This document shows positions 44,724 to 57,640 of a stretch of 64,000 nt of DNA, piece by piece. The stretch spans positions 1,426,001 to 1,490,000 of the forward strand of contig NOKP01000009.1 in the NCBI GenBank assembly GCA_002682825.1, given 5' to 3'. The stretch is from Neonectria sp. B-13 (lineage: Eukaryota > Ascomycota > Sordariomycetes > Hypocreales > Nectriaceae). How positions within the stretch are numbered: the stretch's first letter is position 1; each line of letters starts with the position of its first letter. Below the pieces are notes generated by a model. It did not search any database, was not told the DNA's origin, and worked only from the letters and a program-made list of their open reading frames with translations. A program made the position numbers and the translations under genes.

Positions 44724-47099
44724 GACGGCGGCTGAAGGGCCAGAGCGAGATGGGGGTGTGGGGTGGAGCCTGGAGGGTAGGGTCAGATTTCGGGATGCGA
44801 CGATGATGGACGATGAGTGATGAACGACGCCGGGAGAACCGGAGGATGGGCTTGAGGAACGGGTAGGTCGGGACCAGGGAGGACAGTTGGGTATCTATTT
44901 GAGGAAATGCCGGGATGATATGAGCAGATGGATGTGACCGGCGCACCTGGAAGCTGGCAACTGTAGCTAGGACTGTAGGATTCTAGGAATAGCTGTAATT
45001 GTTCCAGACAAACCCAAGTAGATCCTGGTGTGGCTGCTCGCTGGCGGGGCAGTCCGATCCAGAAGTGCGAGCGGGTGGGAAGCTCGGAGAGCAGGGTAGG
45101 CTCCGTAACAACTAACAGGACGCTGTGGAACCCGCTTTTGTTGTTTCGTGTTTGATCCCCGTTGACGGTGATGGTTTGGTTATGGAGTTGATGTACGTAA
45201 GGATGAGGTAGTAGTAGGAGTGTAGCAGGTATAAGAGTGTGGTACCTTGGGTGTGGTAAGACGAGGTAGTGGTTTGAAGGGAGGAAGAAAGAAAGAGAGA
45301 ATGAAACTAGGCAGGCTGCGCTGGTGCCGCTGTCGCAGAGGGCGGTACCTAAGATTCAAGCAGCCGTGTGAACACGCCCTCGAGACCCTATCACGATGGA
45401 CAAGCCTTTTGGCTGCACTCAAGACAAAGAGGCGTTGCAGAAGTGAAACAAGAAACATCCAACCCTACTCTCATCCCCAGAGCTACGTGGAGGTAGGCCT
45501 GTTATATGGTCTTGTGCCGTAGGATTCTGTTGCTTTGATACGGAGATCACCTGTCAGTTTTCTGCCTCCACTGAAAGGAACAACTGAAACCTGGGCCGCT
45601 CTAGGCTCACAACTCGCGGGGGGCTGCTGCTGGCGCTTCAGCTGGGCTTCAGCTGGGCTTCAGCTCGGTGGGCTCTTTGCCATGTGCGTCGCTGTCTCGT
45701 CAATCAAACGTCGACGAAATCCTCCAATTAGTATTGCGATATCCACCATCCTAGAAGAGCGAAGGTGAAGATGGGGCATTATCCCCTCTCCAAGATGCGT
45801 ATCTAGGTGGACCATGGACCACGGCACGGTCCGGATAGTTCATTGCGTGCTCTACATACGGTATATCATCGTACTCAAAGGTACTGTGTGTTTCCAAATG
45901 AAAATCCATCTACTCACGCTCCTGATGCTACTAACGCTGCACTCGACACTACGGCCACAGTCTTTTCTCCCGTTCGCGTGTCGTTTAATCTTCTGCACCG
46001 CTCCGCCGCCAAGTTAGCTTGCGTTCGCTCAGCCACAGCCCCAGCTGCTATTTCAATCCTTCCCGCCCTTGTCCCAATTCCTTTGAATCAACCTCGTCAG
46101 TGTGGGCCTCGATAATCAGTTTTGCGACGGTTGATCTGGCCATTTTGTATCGTGAACTTGTGCGTATTTTGGATTTCTCGTAACATTACACGAGTTGTGG
46201 CCTTGTTGTCCGTTGGACGTGCAACCTGAATCTGTCACCTACCTATTTCTATCGTCCTCTCCGAAATACGAAACAACAAAGTCCACGATTCCAACCAACC
46301 ACCCGTCCATCCTCCGCTCCCAATGCAGGTGGCAAGCCTTCATATCCCACGAAGCGATCCTCCAGAGATCCATTTGCCTCCTTTGGGACAGCTCCCCTGT
46401 ACAAGGCTGAGCGCGAGAGCCCCGAGAGCCACGATCCCAGCTACCTCTAGGTTGACTGCGCTTGTCCGCGGAACGGGTTTGGGAACTAGTGAGTGCCAAG
46501 ACCACACAAGGCTGACGCTGTGTCTAACCAAGTTGAAGTTCAACCTCAAGCAACTGATTTCGGTCTAAATGACGGGACCGCTTGCATGTGTTTGGTAATG
46601 CTCTCCGAGTTGTCAAATGACATGCCCCTCGGCTGAGTTGCAAGCTGCAACATGCCACAGCTGAGACGACACTGCTTCCTGGAAGATCACCACCACGTTC
46701 AAGCTCTAGAGTAAATCCCGCAAAATCACATGCATGGTTTAATCCAACTAACCTACTTGGATCATTTCGTTTTTTGGGCTTGTCGTCAAGAGTCTGGTCT
46801 CTCCCGTAAATTGTAATTGATGCTATCCCCAGTTTGCCATTCTTTGATTACATAATATCCACATCTCGGCTCGGAATTTCTGCCCTCCCGCCGCTACCCA
46901 ATGCAGCACCTCAGCGCCTTGTGCCGTGGCCTCGCGTCACCGATCGCAGCCTGGTGAAGCTTCCGGCATCAAACCTCCAAACTCCACACCACACCTCACC
47001 TCTCATCAATCTCCCCAATCCCAGCCCAAACCCGTCGCCCACAATCACCGAAACTAACCTCTCTACGTCACAAGCCCGAGTCGGCAAATTCCATCCACC
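44724..47099. promoter_or_regulatory. 2.4-kb divergent region between chs4 and rpn12
   Basis: This is head-to-head promoter space. An 11-bp unit GGGCTTCAGCT is repeated three times around 45635-45670. A C-rich stretch (46880-47095) leads into the rpn12 ATG. No other gene is seen. Confidence 0.4.
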
Positions 47100-47970
47100 A
47101 TGGCCGACCGCAACCTCGCCCAGATCCTCGCCCAGCTCAAGCACTCCCCCTCGATGAGCTATCCCGAGGCCAACGCCCTCCTCTCCAAGGCCAAGCTCGC
47201 CCTTCTCAAGCTCAACGCCCTCACCCCTGCGTCCGCCACCCCCGCCCACATCCTCCCCCTCGCCCGCGAGACGTACGAGCAGGGCGCCCTCTTCGCCATC
47301 CGCGCCCGCAACCCTCCCGACTTCACTCGCTACGTCCAACAGCTCCAGCCCTTCTACGAGCTGCCCTCCGCCATCCTGGCCCCCAATGTGCCCGAACGGA
47401 ACAAGGTCACCGGACTTAGCTTGCTGCTGCTCCTCACCCAGGGCCTCTACGCTGAGTTCCACACCGAGCTCGAGAGCCTCGCCAACCGGGAAGGTGGCGG
47501 TGTTGACGTCGAGACCGACCGATATCTGGGCTACCCCATTCGTCTCGAGAGGTGGTTGATGGAGGGTAGCTACGATAGGGTGTGGAAGGCCATGAAGAGT
47601 AGCGAGGTTCCATGTGACGAGTACAGTGTCTTCTCAGAGGTATGCACAACCACAATTCCCAACATAACCCACTTCACATACTTACATCCTCCAGATCCTC
47701 AAGAATCAGATCCGCTCCGAGATCGCTAGCAGCAGCGAGCGCGCATACCCCAGCCTGCCCATCAGCTCCACAAAGTCTCTACTTTTCCTCGACTCCGAGG
47801 GCGACGTCATCTCCTTCGCTCACCACCGCGGCTGGATCGTTCGTGACGGCCAAATCTTCTTCCCCGACACAACCAACGTCGGCGAGGACGGAGTCCAGGC
47901 CAAGGAGATGAGCCAGATGGTGATAGAGAACGCCTTGGGTTACGCCCGCGAGTTGGAGACGATTGTGTAG
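47100..47970 (+). CDS. rpn12: 26S proteasome regulatory subunit Rpn12
   Basis: Exons 47100-47639 and 47695-47970 (55-nt intron, phase 0); 271 residues, the usual Rpn12/PSMD8 length. It is a PCI-type lid subunit of the 19S regulatory particle and the last to join during lid assembly. Motifs include 'ARETYEQGALFAIRARNPPDFTRYVQQLQPFY' (in parts) near 60-90, 'LLLLTQGLYAEFHTELE', 'YPIRLERWLMEGSYDRVW', and the winged-helix end 'SLLFLDSEGDVISFAHHRGW'. Start context CCACCATGGCC is strong. It is convergent with alpha-COP. Confidence 0.95.
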
Positions 47971-48356
47971 CCGGGCTTTGGTTCATTTTGGTTTCTGCAG
48001 CGCGGGATGGGAGATGGCGAAGGTGCAGGCTTACATAGATGGAAGGGATCAACATCACACCAGTTGTACGACTAATCACAGATAGATCCGTGAGTCGACG
48101 GAGGAACAAACAAACAAAAACAAACAAACAACAAGATGCGCAACGTGATCCCTCGTTTTTAGGTGATTGTCACATATAATCAGGCTAAACTAAAAAGACA
48201 TGACATGACTCCTTGCCATCATTCTATCGACCTCGTCCAAGTTCAGCCTTTTTAAACCAGAGACCGCCGACACGTCTCTCGCGAGCGTCTGGTCGCATTT
48301 TGCAAAAGACTCGAAACTCCAGTCCACCGTCTTCCATCATTAATTGTCTAGGCGAA
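47971..48356. terminator. Convergent 3' flanks of rpn12 and alpha-COP
   Basis: 386 bases without a gene. An AAACAAACAAAAACAAAC run at about 48105-48130 could serve 3'-end formation on either strand; no strong AATAAA is seen. Confidence 0.3.
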
Positions 48357-51300
48357 CTAGGCGAACAGCTTCAGCCCGCTACCGTGCTTGCCGATCTCGC
48401 AAACATCGCACACCCGGCACACGGTGCCCTTGTACTTGGCGTGGTACTTGGAACCGTCGAAGGCGCACTCCTCGTACGCCGTTCCGCTGTAGATGGGCGA
48501 GTGGCTGGCGGCACACACGTCAAACTCGGCGAACTGATCAAACTCAATCTCCACGGAGTCGTGGGGGTTGCGCTCGCACTGAGCCTTGGTCTTCTTGGCC
48601 TACGCATATTGTTAGTAACCACAAGTCTGCACGGGGACCGTTCTAACTTACGTTTTCGACGATCTTGGTGGCTCCGCCGTTGGAGATGATGCGGTTGGCA
48701 AAGCTGAGGGCCGAGCCGTAGTTCTTGTTGCGCATGGCCAGCTGCATGGCGCTGAGCAGGGCCAGTTGTCGGTGAGGCACCTCGATCTTGGGGATTGTGA
48801 AGTAGGCCGACAACTCGAGACTCCTCTGGAGCTTGGCGGGGTCCTTGGCCACGATGTCGGGGGATCCCAGCTTTCTCCTGGACAGCTCGATGTTCATGGC
48901 CACGGCGTACTCGCTCGCAGAGGCAATAAGCTTCTTTGCCTCAGCAACCTCGTCCGAGCTTGACACGCAGTTGATGAGGATGGCATGCAGGATGCCCTTA
49001 AAGATGTCCAGGCCATCGTCCAGCTTGTTAGCCTTCATCGAGTCGTAGCCCTTCTGGAGGTCGTTGGCTGCAAGCGTCTCCAGATCCCGGGGAACCACAG
49101 GCAGAACCTTCCTGGGGTCCGTCTCGTCGAGGGTTCGACGAACATAGTTCACCAGAGGCGGTAGACCCTCCGTTGCAGGGAGGAATGTCCTAGAGGCCTG
49201 GTAGACCTCCAGGAATCGCTCCTTGAGTGGCGCAAAGTTGACCGCACCGACCTGTCGGTTCAGGAGCTGCATGGCCGTCTCGAAAGAACCGCCAGCGATG
49301 TGATCCACAGCCAACGGTGAGTTTCGGGCCCAGAGGTCGGCTTCGCTGCTGCCAGCACCACCCGCATCGGCGCTCTCGACGTTGACGAAGTCACTCTCGA
49401 CGTCGGGGACATCATCATCGCCCAGATCCCAGCCGGCAACATCTTCCTCATCGTCCTCGATCAACATACCACTACGCTTAATAGCCGAGTCGTCCTCCAA
49501 GGCGTCCTCGAAGCCAATTGCGTTAGCAGCGGGCGCGTCCTCCAGGGACAGGCCTTCAACCTGGCCGAGCAGAGCCTTCTCGAAGACTGATTGAGAAGTG
49601 GCCTTGGTGGGCCAGTTGGTCTTGAAGGTAGGCACAACAGGCTTGGGGATGGCCAAAGGCGCGCCCAGGGTAGGCACGGTCAGCTGGTCCTCGGTCAGGC
49701 CGGTGGCCTCCAGGATGGCTTGGCACTCCTCCTCAAGGCCATTCGACTTGGCAGTCATGTAGGCGAGGGGGTCTAATCAGAGGTTAGTGATATGCTCGCT
49801 GACACATGGGTCTGTTACTTACAGAGGTCAATCTCCTTGAACATCTGGATGCGGTCCTCGACCTCTCCCAGATACAGGGCGTTCTGAAAGCGCGAGGTGA
49901 AATCGCCTCGGTGCTCAGCAATCTTGGCCATTCGAGCAAGCTTGGAGTGATCTCCAGTTGCAAGATACAGGAAAGACAGCTTGTCGAACTGCTTCAGCTT
50001 CTGGTAGGACATCTCGACCACCTGATGGTTGCCATGGGCCAGAGCCTCGGCGCTCAACCTGGACCAGAACTTGGGCTTGTCCAGCTCCTTGGCCATCTCG
50101 ACAGCCACGTCGAGGTTACCGCACTCAACAGCGAGATCAAATCGAGTAGTAGGGTCCTGAACGAACTGCAGGGCAATTTCGGGGTATCCCTTCTTCTGCA
50201 GATACGAGATGATGGACTGGCCGACCAAGCTCGAGTTTTGAATGATGTGAAGCATCTCCTCGTAGTTTCGCTTAACCAAGGCCAGTTTGAATCGATACTC
50301 GGTAGGGTCAATCTGCAGGATGCGTGGCTTGGCGGCTCGGTCAAGGCAGTAGACATTGCGGCCCTTGACTCGGACAAGATACACGGTCTGGTCGAGAGTT
50401 CGCACGATGCCGTTGTCACCATTGAGGAGGGTGTACTTGACGTGGTTCAAGGTCGAGTACAGCAGAACTCCAGCATCGTCCCAAGTAGCGCTCTTGATTC
50501 GGATTGTCTCATGGAGAGTGCTGACTTGCTCGAGGGCCTTGGTGACGATGGTGACATTGTGCTTGCTCAGGAAAGCCGCGTAAAGACCGTCATTGGACCA
50601 GACGACATACTTGACACCAGTGACCGAGAGCTCAGCAACGCTCTTCTTCTGCTGAATGTCGTAGAGGTGGACGGCGGTAGGAGTAATAATCAAAAGGTTG
50701 CCAGTGCCTCCGAAGTAGATATCGGTGGTGCCAACAGGAGGCTTGAAAGAGCGCGTGACGTTGTTTGACAGATCCTTGATATCGATGGTCTGGGTAGAGG
50801 TGGTGAGCACGGCAAAACGGTTGCGAGCCACAAAAATGGCAGAGTTTCCGGTACCACGCTTCGACTCTGTAGGCTCAATGGCACCGGACCCATCCTTGGG
50901 GAGGTTCACGAGCTCATACGAGCCACCATCGGTAGGCGAGGTTACCAAGATGGATCGCTCGGCGGGGTTATAGGACAGGGTGCGGGGAGCAACCCAAGCA
51001 CTGCCGAGCTTCTTGAGCGACAGAAGCGTGGGGCTGTCGATATTCCGCTGGAAGTCGTAGGACTTGACATGCTTCTCCTTGGTGACGTAGAAAAGCATGT
51101 TCTGGTGAACAGCCGAAGCAGGGCGTTCCCGTTCCAGCTTGAAGACCATGACACCGTTGTCGTGGCCTGCGGCGAAGAGGTTAATCTCGGGGTGTGCCGC
51201 GATAACCCAGAAGCGGTCGTTCTCTCTCTTGAAGGACTGGACGGCAGTTCGCTTGTTAAGATCCCACACACGAATGGTCTTGTCCTCGCCGGCCGAAAGG

Positions 51301-52295
51301 ATCAGGTCTTGGTGAGGGTGAAACAGACAGCCCGACGCATTCTGGAAGTGTCCTCGGCAGGTATCAACCTCCCAGGCCTTGGTCTCGCTCATCCGCCACA
51401 GCTTCACCAAGCGATCGTCTCCGGCAGAGACAATAAGGGGCATGGTAGGGTGGAAAGCGACCCAGTTGACACCTCGGTCGTGGCCCTCGAGGACAAATTT
51501 GACAACGGCGTCCGTGTTTCCAAACATGTCGGCCTGGTTCTGGTTGGCGCGCGCCATCTGATCTTCGAAGGACATCGAGGTGGGGGCGGAGTGCTTCTTT
51601 CGCAGTCCGGAAATGTCCCAGACGCGGACAGACTGGTCGAGGGAAGCGGAGACGACGAGGTCCTCCTTGGGGTGGAACTGAGCGCACATGGCATAGTGGT
51701 TATGACCAGTCATGGTGCAGACTTGGACAGGTCAGCATCGCGAACTTGGGTCAAGGGGTAGGTAGGTCGGGCCACGGTGACGTACTCAGCGATCGGTTCT
51801 GCCAGTTCCATATCCGGATGGTCTGGTCATCGGAGGCGGACAGAATCCATGGGAGTTCGTGGTGAAAGAAGACGGTGCGGACATAATCGAGATGGCCGTT
51901 GAGGGTGAAGAGGCACCGTCGGGTCTGTAAGGACCAGACCTTGATCTTGTAGTCGTCGCCGCCAGAAACGAAGAGCGGCTGGGTCTTGTGAAAGTCGACG
52001 CCACGCACAGGACCATCGTGTTCCTCGAAGCGATCAATTAATGTTCCCATTCGGTAATCCCAAAGCTGGATGGTGGAGGAGTGAAGCGACACGAGGATCC
52101 ATGGCCTAAGGACGGTCAGCTTCAAGCTTGCGGACGGTGTATCCCGGGAGAGGGATGCGGTGGCGGCGCAAGGCAACTGACCTCTTGGGGTGAAAGGCGA
52201 TGCCCTTCGCTCTAGACGACTTGGACTCGAACTGTGCGGCAAGTCAGTCGCTGGAAGGGAGCCAAACCCTCGAGACGCCTTACCTTGGTCAACAT
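48357..52295 (-). CDS. cop1: Coatomer subunit alpha (alpha-COP)
   Basis: Six minus-strand exons: 52295-52284 (only ATG TTG ACC AAG), 52231-52182, 52105-51786, 51721-49823, 49772-48652, 48599-48357; 1214 residues as in other alpha-COPs. It is the scaffold of the COPI B-subcomplex for Golgi-to-ER and intra-Golgi transport. N-terminal WD40 propeller (about 1-320: '[19 protein letters not shown]', '[19 protein letters not shown]', '[19 protein letters not shown]') binds KKxx cargo tails; the coatomer WD-associated region follows; the C-terminal part carries '[14 protein letters not shown]', an acidic stretch and the Cys-containing '[14 protein letters not shown]' epsilon-COP-binding end. It shares a 761-bp head-to-head promoter with the glucosyltransferase gene. 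Confidence 0.96.
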
Positions 52296-53056
52296 TCCGG
52301 GGGAGGACTGCATGTTGGCGGGGATGTGAAGCCGTAGCTTCTCGCATTAAAGGGGGAGCAGTATAAGGCCCGGAAAACGAGGAGGGCCGTTCAGCTTGCC
52401 TGGTCGCGGATGTTGGGGCAAGCTGTCCAGCAGGTCGAGAGGGAGACGGAGACGGGAGGTTAAGGAGTGGAGGTGGAGCTGTGTCGATTGATGGCCGTCG
52501 AGCGAACTCCTGGGCTAGCAATTGAGCATCGTGTCCATCTCCAAAGTGTGGGCATCCAACCTGGTGTAAGCCACCCGCAATATTATTCCGCCGGCGCCAC
52601 AGGGGGGGGTGACAGCCACCCTTTTTCCTTTTCACCGCCCCTGGAATACCGCTGCACACCTGTCATCAAGCAGGGGGCCCTAGCAAGATCGCACCAGCCA
52701 CAGCCAGCCCCACTAAGCGTTTCTGCCACGTCGAGCGCCGGAGCGGGATGCCATGGCGCTAATCCAAATCGGGTCAGCTTTACTGTGACGGTGTTCACAT
52801 CTCGACGACACGAGAACAGGCAGCATCAGCTTGCTTCCCACGCCGACGACATCTTTGGCGCCATTGATGGGCTGCCGTGCAATAGCTTAAGGCGCTTTCA
52901 GTCGTCGAGTGCGCTCTTCTATACAACACCCACTTTGAGCTCCGAATTCCCACCAAATAGAGCTCCAGGGAGCTCTTGCTCTGCCCCTCCGCCTCCCAGC
53001 GCGGAGCTTCAACCGACGTAAAGACGAGACGATTGTCGATAGCACCTAGTCCAGCC
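52296..53056. promoter_or_regulatory. Shared head-to-head promoter of alpha-COP and UGGT
   Basis: 761 bases between two start codons. It includes G/C runs (CAGGGGGGGG near 52600) and a TATAAGG at 52353. A CCACGTC at 52726-52732 resembles part of an ER-stress element, but the CCAAT partner at the required spacing is absent. Confidence 0.45.
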
Positions 53057-56000
53057 ATGTTTCGCCTGTCCCAATTGCCATGGAGCCTAGCTGTGGTCCT
53101 CGCAGCTGCACTCCAGGCTGCAGCAGCCCCGTCCGTCAATGTGGGCATGGACGCTGCGTTCCCCAGTGCCCCATATCTACTCGAGCTTCTGTAAGCTATC
53201 CAAGTGTTGTCCCATACGGTGGAGTGATACTAACGATACCAGTGAGACGGCAGCTGGTGAGAATGCGACTTCATATTTCCCCATTCTCGACAGGATAGCA
53301 AGCGGCCACTTTGCGGCGGCTGCGACGGATGAAGAACTGTACAACCAATTCCTCAAAGTTCTCCAACAGGACGGCCATATCACCAGCCCTGATGCCCTAT
53401 CTACGTTTAAACTCGCTCTCTCCCTGCGATCTGCAGCTCCACGTATCGAGGCACATTATCAATACTACTCTACTGCGGTCGAGCCAGCAGTATCGGTCCA
53501 AGACCCGGAGCAATGTCCTGACTGGGCTCTGCTCGACTCCAAGCAGTATTGTTCACCAAGCCTGACCACAGCTATCGAGACCGATCTGACCTCAACGTAC
53601 GACCCCTTTGTTGATAATTACGAGAGTATTCTAACATGTGCACAGACAACTCAAGACGTTGCCTTTCGATCGGATTCTCGGAGTGGGCAAGGAGGCCATA
53701 CTTTACGCCGACCCCACGTCTCCCTCATTTGGCTCATACCACGATGCCCTTTCAAAGGCGGCTCAGAAGGGAGAACTCTCGTATCGACTACGATATCGAC
53801 GAAGCATCCATGCCTCAGACACGCCGTTATCGGTCAGTGGGTATGGTGTCGAACTGGCCCTGAAGAGAACCGACTACATTGTCATCGACGACCGAGAAGC
53901 CAGCCAAGACTCGGAACAGAAGCCCATTGCCGAAGCCGTAGTTCTAGATGGCGATGAAGAAGTCGTCGATCTAAAGCCTCTTTCGACGACGGAACTGGCC
54001 TCCCTAGGGCTTAAGACTGCTTCCTTCATTTTGAATAGCGAGAATCCTATAGAGGCTTTGGTCAAGGCGACGCAAGACTTTCCCAAGTTTTCAGCATTGA
54101 TTGCTACCCACGAAGTCTCTGAAGATTTCGCTACAGAGCAGCAGGTGAACGTCGCTAACGGCGTTCCCACTGGCATCGGTATCCTCTGGATGAATGGTGT
54201 TCAACTGATTGATCGTCAAATCGAACCTTTCCAACTTGTTGACATGATCCGCCGCGAGCGCAAACTCATTAATGGAGTCCGGGACCTCGGTTTCAACGGC
54301 AAGCAGGCTATATCTCTGCTTGGTCACCCGACAATTGCGGGGGCAAAATCGGAGGATGAGCCCATGAGGTTCGACTGGACGGATCGGTCAGAGGAAGGCA
54401 AGGTGCTTGTCTGGCTCAACGATCTCGAAAACGACGCACGCTATGCATCGTTCCAGAAGGACTTGATGACGGTATGCAAATTCTTCCTTTAACCTAGCAA
54501 CGTCGCTCATTATTTTACAGCTGCTTCAACGCACCTATCCCGGCCAACTGCCCAAGGTTGCTCGCAACATCTTTCACCTCGTCACACCTGTCGACTTCAC
54601 AAATGTCGAGGATTTGGCCGTGGCTGCCCAGTTCAGTTCATTCATGACACGGGGAGTCATGTTGAGATTTGGGCTTGTTCCTTTGACATCGACCCCAGAG
54701 GCTGTAGCTCAAGCCAAGATCGTCTACCACTTGATTGAAACCTACGGTGTCGAAACTCTCCTTGCATACCTCCAGGAGTATCAAGATAGCTCCAGCAGTG
54801 GGGCAGATGCAAAATCGTTTGCAAAGGCGATCGAAGGTCGCGAGACTGAGTTGCCCAAGTTGACGTTTGCTGAGGTCCTTGAGGCGGAATCCTATGCCCA
54901 CCAGGTCAAACTTTCACAAGCTTGGGTGAACCGGCTAAAGGCAGACACCCCCGTTCGGCCCCTCTTCGCCAACGGCTTGGCCGTTCCGCGGGAGAAGAGT
55001 TGGGTTCAGACAATGAGCATGCGCCTAACCGAAGATCAACAAACCGTCCAGCAGGGGGTGTACATTGGCACCATCGACGACGAAACCTGGCTTCCGGGGG
55101 TGTTCCTACAGAACGCGATGGCTACGAGAAACACGTACATCTTCCCCGACGATGACAAGGCTGTTCGCATCCTTGACATCGGCAAACTATACAGCGAGCA
55201 CGCAGACCTGTTCAGCAGAATCCCCGTTCTTGAGTCGTCCTCGGAGTCGACCAAGGAGGACTGGGCTCTGCTGACCGTTATCGCAGACCTGGATACCGAA
55301 GACGGCCAGGAGCTACTACTCTCCGCCTTGCAGTTCAAGCACAGCAATCCAGGTGTCAGGCTGGACGTCATCCACAACCCCTCGGCCTCGTCCAGTTTGT
55401 CTGCGGTGAGCAGTGGCTTGAAAGCGGCTGGAGCAGAGCTTGCCGAGGTCAGAAGCAAGGAGGAGTTGAAGGCTCTCTTTGTGTCTCCCGACGACGCCCA
55501 GGAGAACGGGCATGCCAATGCCTTGGCGAAGTTTCTTCCAGATGCCAAGCTCCTCCCAGGAACCCAGGCCCTGGTCCTCAACGGCCGTCTCGTCGGCCCC
55601 ATCCTCTCCGGGGACTCTCTCAGTGTGGACGACTTCCAGCAGTTCTTCACCTTTGAGCAAAGGAACAGAATTCTCCCGATATATGCTGCGATTGAAGACC
55701 TTGGGTTTGGCGACAAGCTCTCTGACCCCATCACCGCCGCCAAGCTCACCTCCATCACCGCTCTGTCCACCATTTCCGAACTCCCCGAGGGCATTTTCGA
55801 TTCTGCGCCGGCCGTACGAAACACGGTGTACAATACCTGGGACTCGACGCACACCGCCATCGAAGTTGGTGACCCGGAAACTGCGAGCATCCACATCGCT
55901 GGTCTTCTGAACCCTACCAGCGAGCAGGGCCAGCGATTGGCTCCGATCCTTAAGGTCCTGTCGGAACTAGATGGCGTGTACCTGAAGCTCTTCATCAACC

Positions 56001-57640
56001 CTCGGGAGGTGGTTGCAGAACTCCCGGTCAAGCGCTTCTTCCGCTATGTGTTGGATTCGAAACCTTCCTTCGATGAGGCTGGCAACGTCAAGGGGCTGCG
56101 GGCAACCTTCAAGGGCCTCCCCTCCGAGGCTCTCTTGACAGCTGGCATGGACGTTCCCCCAGCGTGGCTTGTAGCCGCCAAGGCGTCTGTCCAGGACCTC
56201 GACAATATCAAGCTGAGCTCTGCCAAGGGCGATGTCGACGCCACGTACGAGCTCGAGCACATCCTGATTGAAGGCCACTCCCGAGACGGCAAGCGAGGCG
56301 CCCCGAAAGGGGCTCAGCTGGTGTTGGCGACGGAGAAGGACCCTCTGCTGACAGATACCATCATCATGGCCAACCTGGGATACTTCCAGTTCAAGGCTAA
56401 CCCGGGTTTCTACAACATCCAGTTGAAAGAGGGTCGCAGCACCGAGATCTTCGACATTGAAAGCGTTGGCGCCCAGGGCTATTCCGCCGTTCCCGGAGAC
56501 GAAGGTACCGACGTCGCGCTCATGGACTTTCAGGGGACTACGCTGTACCCTCGCGTCAACCGGAAGCCCGGCATGGAGGAATCCGACGTGCTGGATGAGT
56601 CCGAGGGCGACGACGGCATTGTTGCCAAGGGCCTCAAGTTCGCCGAGAGCATCCTCGGCGGCTCCAAGTCGGCCAAGTCCATTTCGGCCAAGGAGCACGC
56701 GGAGATCAACATCTTCTCCGTTGCCAGCGGACACCTGTACGAGCGGATGCTCAACATCATGATGGTCTCGGTCATGCGCAACACCAAGCACACGGTCAAG
56801 TTCTGGTTCATCGAGCAGTTCCTGTCGCCGTCGTTCAAGGAGTTCATCCCGCACATGGCGGCCGAGTACGGGTTCAAGTACGAGATGGTGACGTACAAGT
56901 GGCCGCACTGGCTGCGGCAGCAGAAGGAGAAGCAGCGCGAGATCTGGGGCTACAAGATCCTGTTCCTCGACGTCCTGTTCCCGCTGTCGCTGGACAAGGT
57001 CATCTTCGTCGACGCGGACCAGATCGTGCGCACCGACATGATGGACCTGGTCAACCACGACCTCGAGGGCGCGCCGTACGGCTTCACGCCCATGTGCGAC
57101 TCGCGCACCGAGATGGAGGGCTTCCGCTTCTGGAAGCAAGGCTACTGGGCCAACTATCTCCGCGGCCTGCCGTACCACATCTCGGCCCTCTACGTCGTCG
57201 ACCTGCGCCGCTTCCGCCAGCTCGCAGCCGGCGACCGTCTACGCCAGCAGTACCACGCGCTGTCGGCCGATCCCAACAGTCTCTCCAACCTGGACCAGGA
57301 CCTGCCCAACCACATGCAGTTCAACATCCCCATCCACAGCCTGCCGCAGGATTGGCTGTGGTGCGAGACGTGGTGCAGCGACGAGGCCCAGTCCACCGCC
57401 CGCACCATCGACCTGTGCAACAACCCACTCACCAAGGAGCCCAAGCTCGACCGCGCCCGTCGCCAGGTCCCCGAGTGGACCGTGTACGACGACGAGATTG
57501 CCGCCCTCGACCGCCGCCGCAAGGGTTTGCCGCTGTCCGATGAGGCCGCCGACCTTCACAAGAGTGCCCCCGAGGAGCGAAACACCAAGAGCCGCAGCTG
57601 GGAGGAGGAGAAGCAGGGTCATGCCATAGACGAGCTCTAG
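53057..57640 (+). CDS. UDP-glucose:glycoprotein glucosyltransferase (UGGT)
   Basis: Exons 53057-53190, 53243-53596, 53646-54471 and 54521-57640 (49-52 nt introns); 1477 residues. UGGT is the ER folding sensor: it reglucosylates N-glycans of misfolded glycoproteins so that calnexin rebinds them. Visible: signal peptide (MFRLSQLPWSLAVVLAAALQ); the four thioredoxin-like folding-sensor domains and beta-sandwich (to about 1180); then the GT24 catalytic domain ('INIFSVASGHLYERMLNIMM', 'WGYKILFLDVLFPLSLDKV', DxD metal site Asp1269-Ala-Asp1271, 'SNLDQDLPNHMQ', 'WCETWC'). It ends HAIDEL, an HDEL-like ER-retrieval tail. All catalytic landmarks are intact. Yeast Kre5 is the diverged relative; retention of DxD favours true UGGT. 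Confidence 0.95.

Noticed and set aside
55967..57178. 403-codon minus-strand frame opposite UGGT
   Set aside because: Antisense of the GT24 domain; low-complexity Leu/Val/Glu content.
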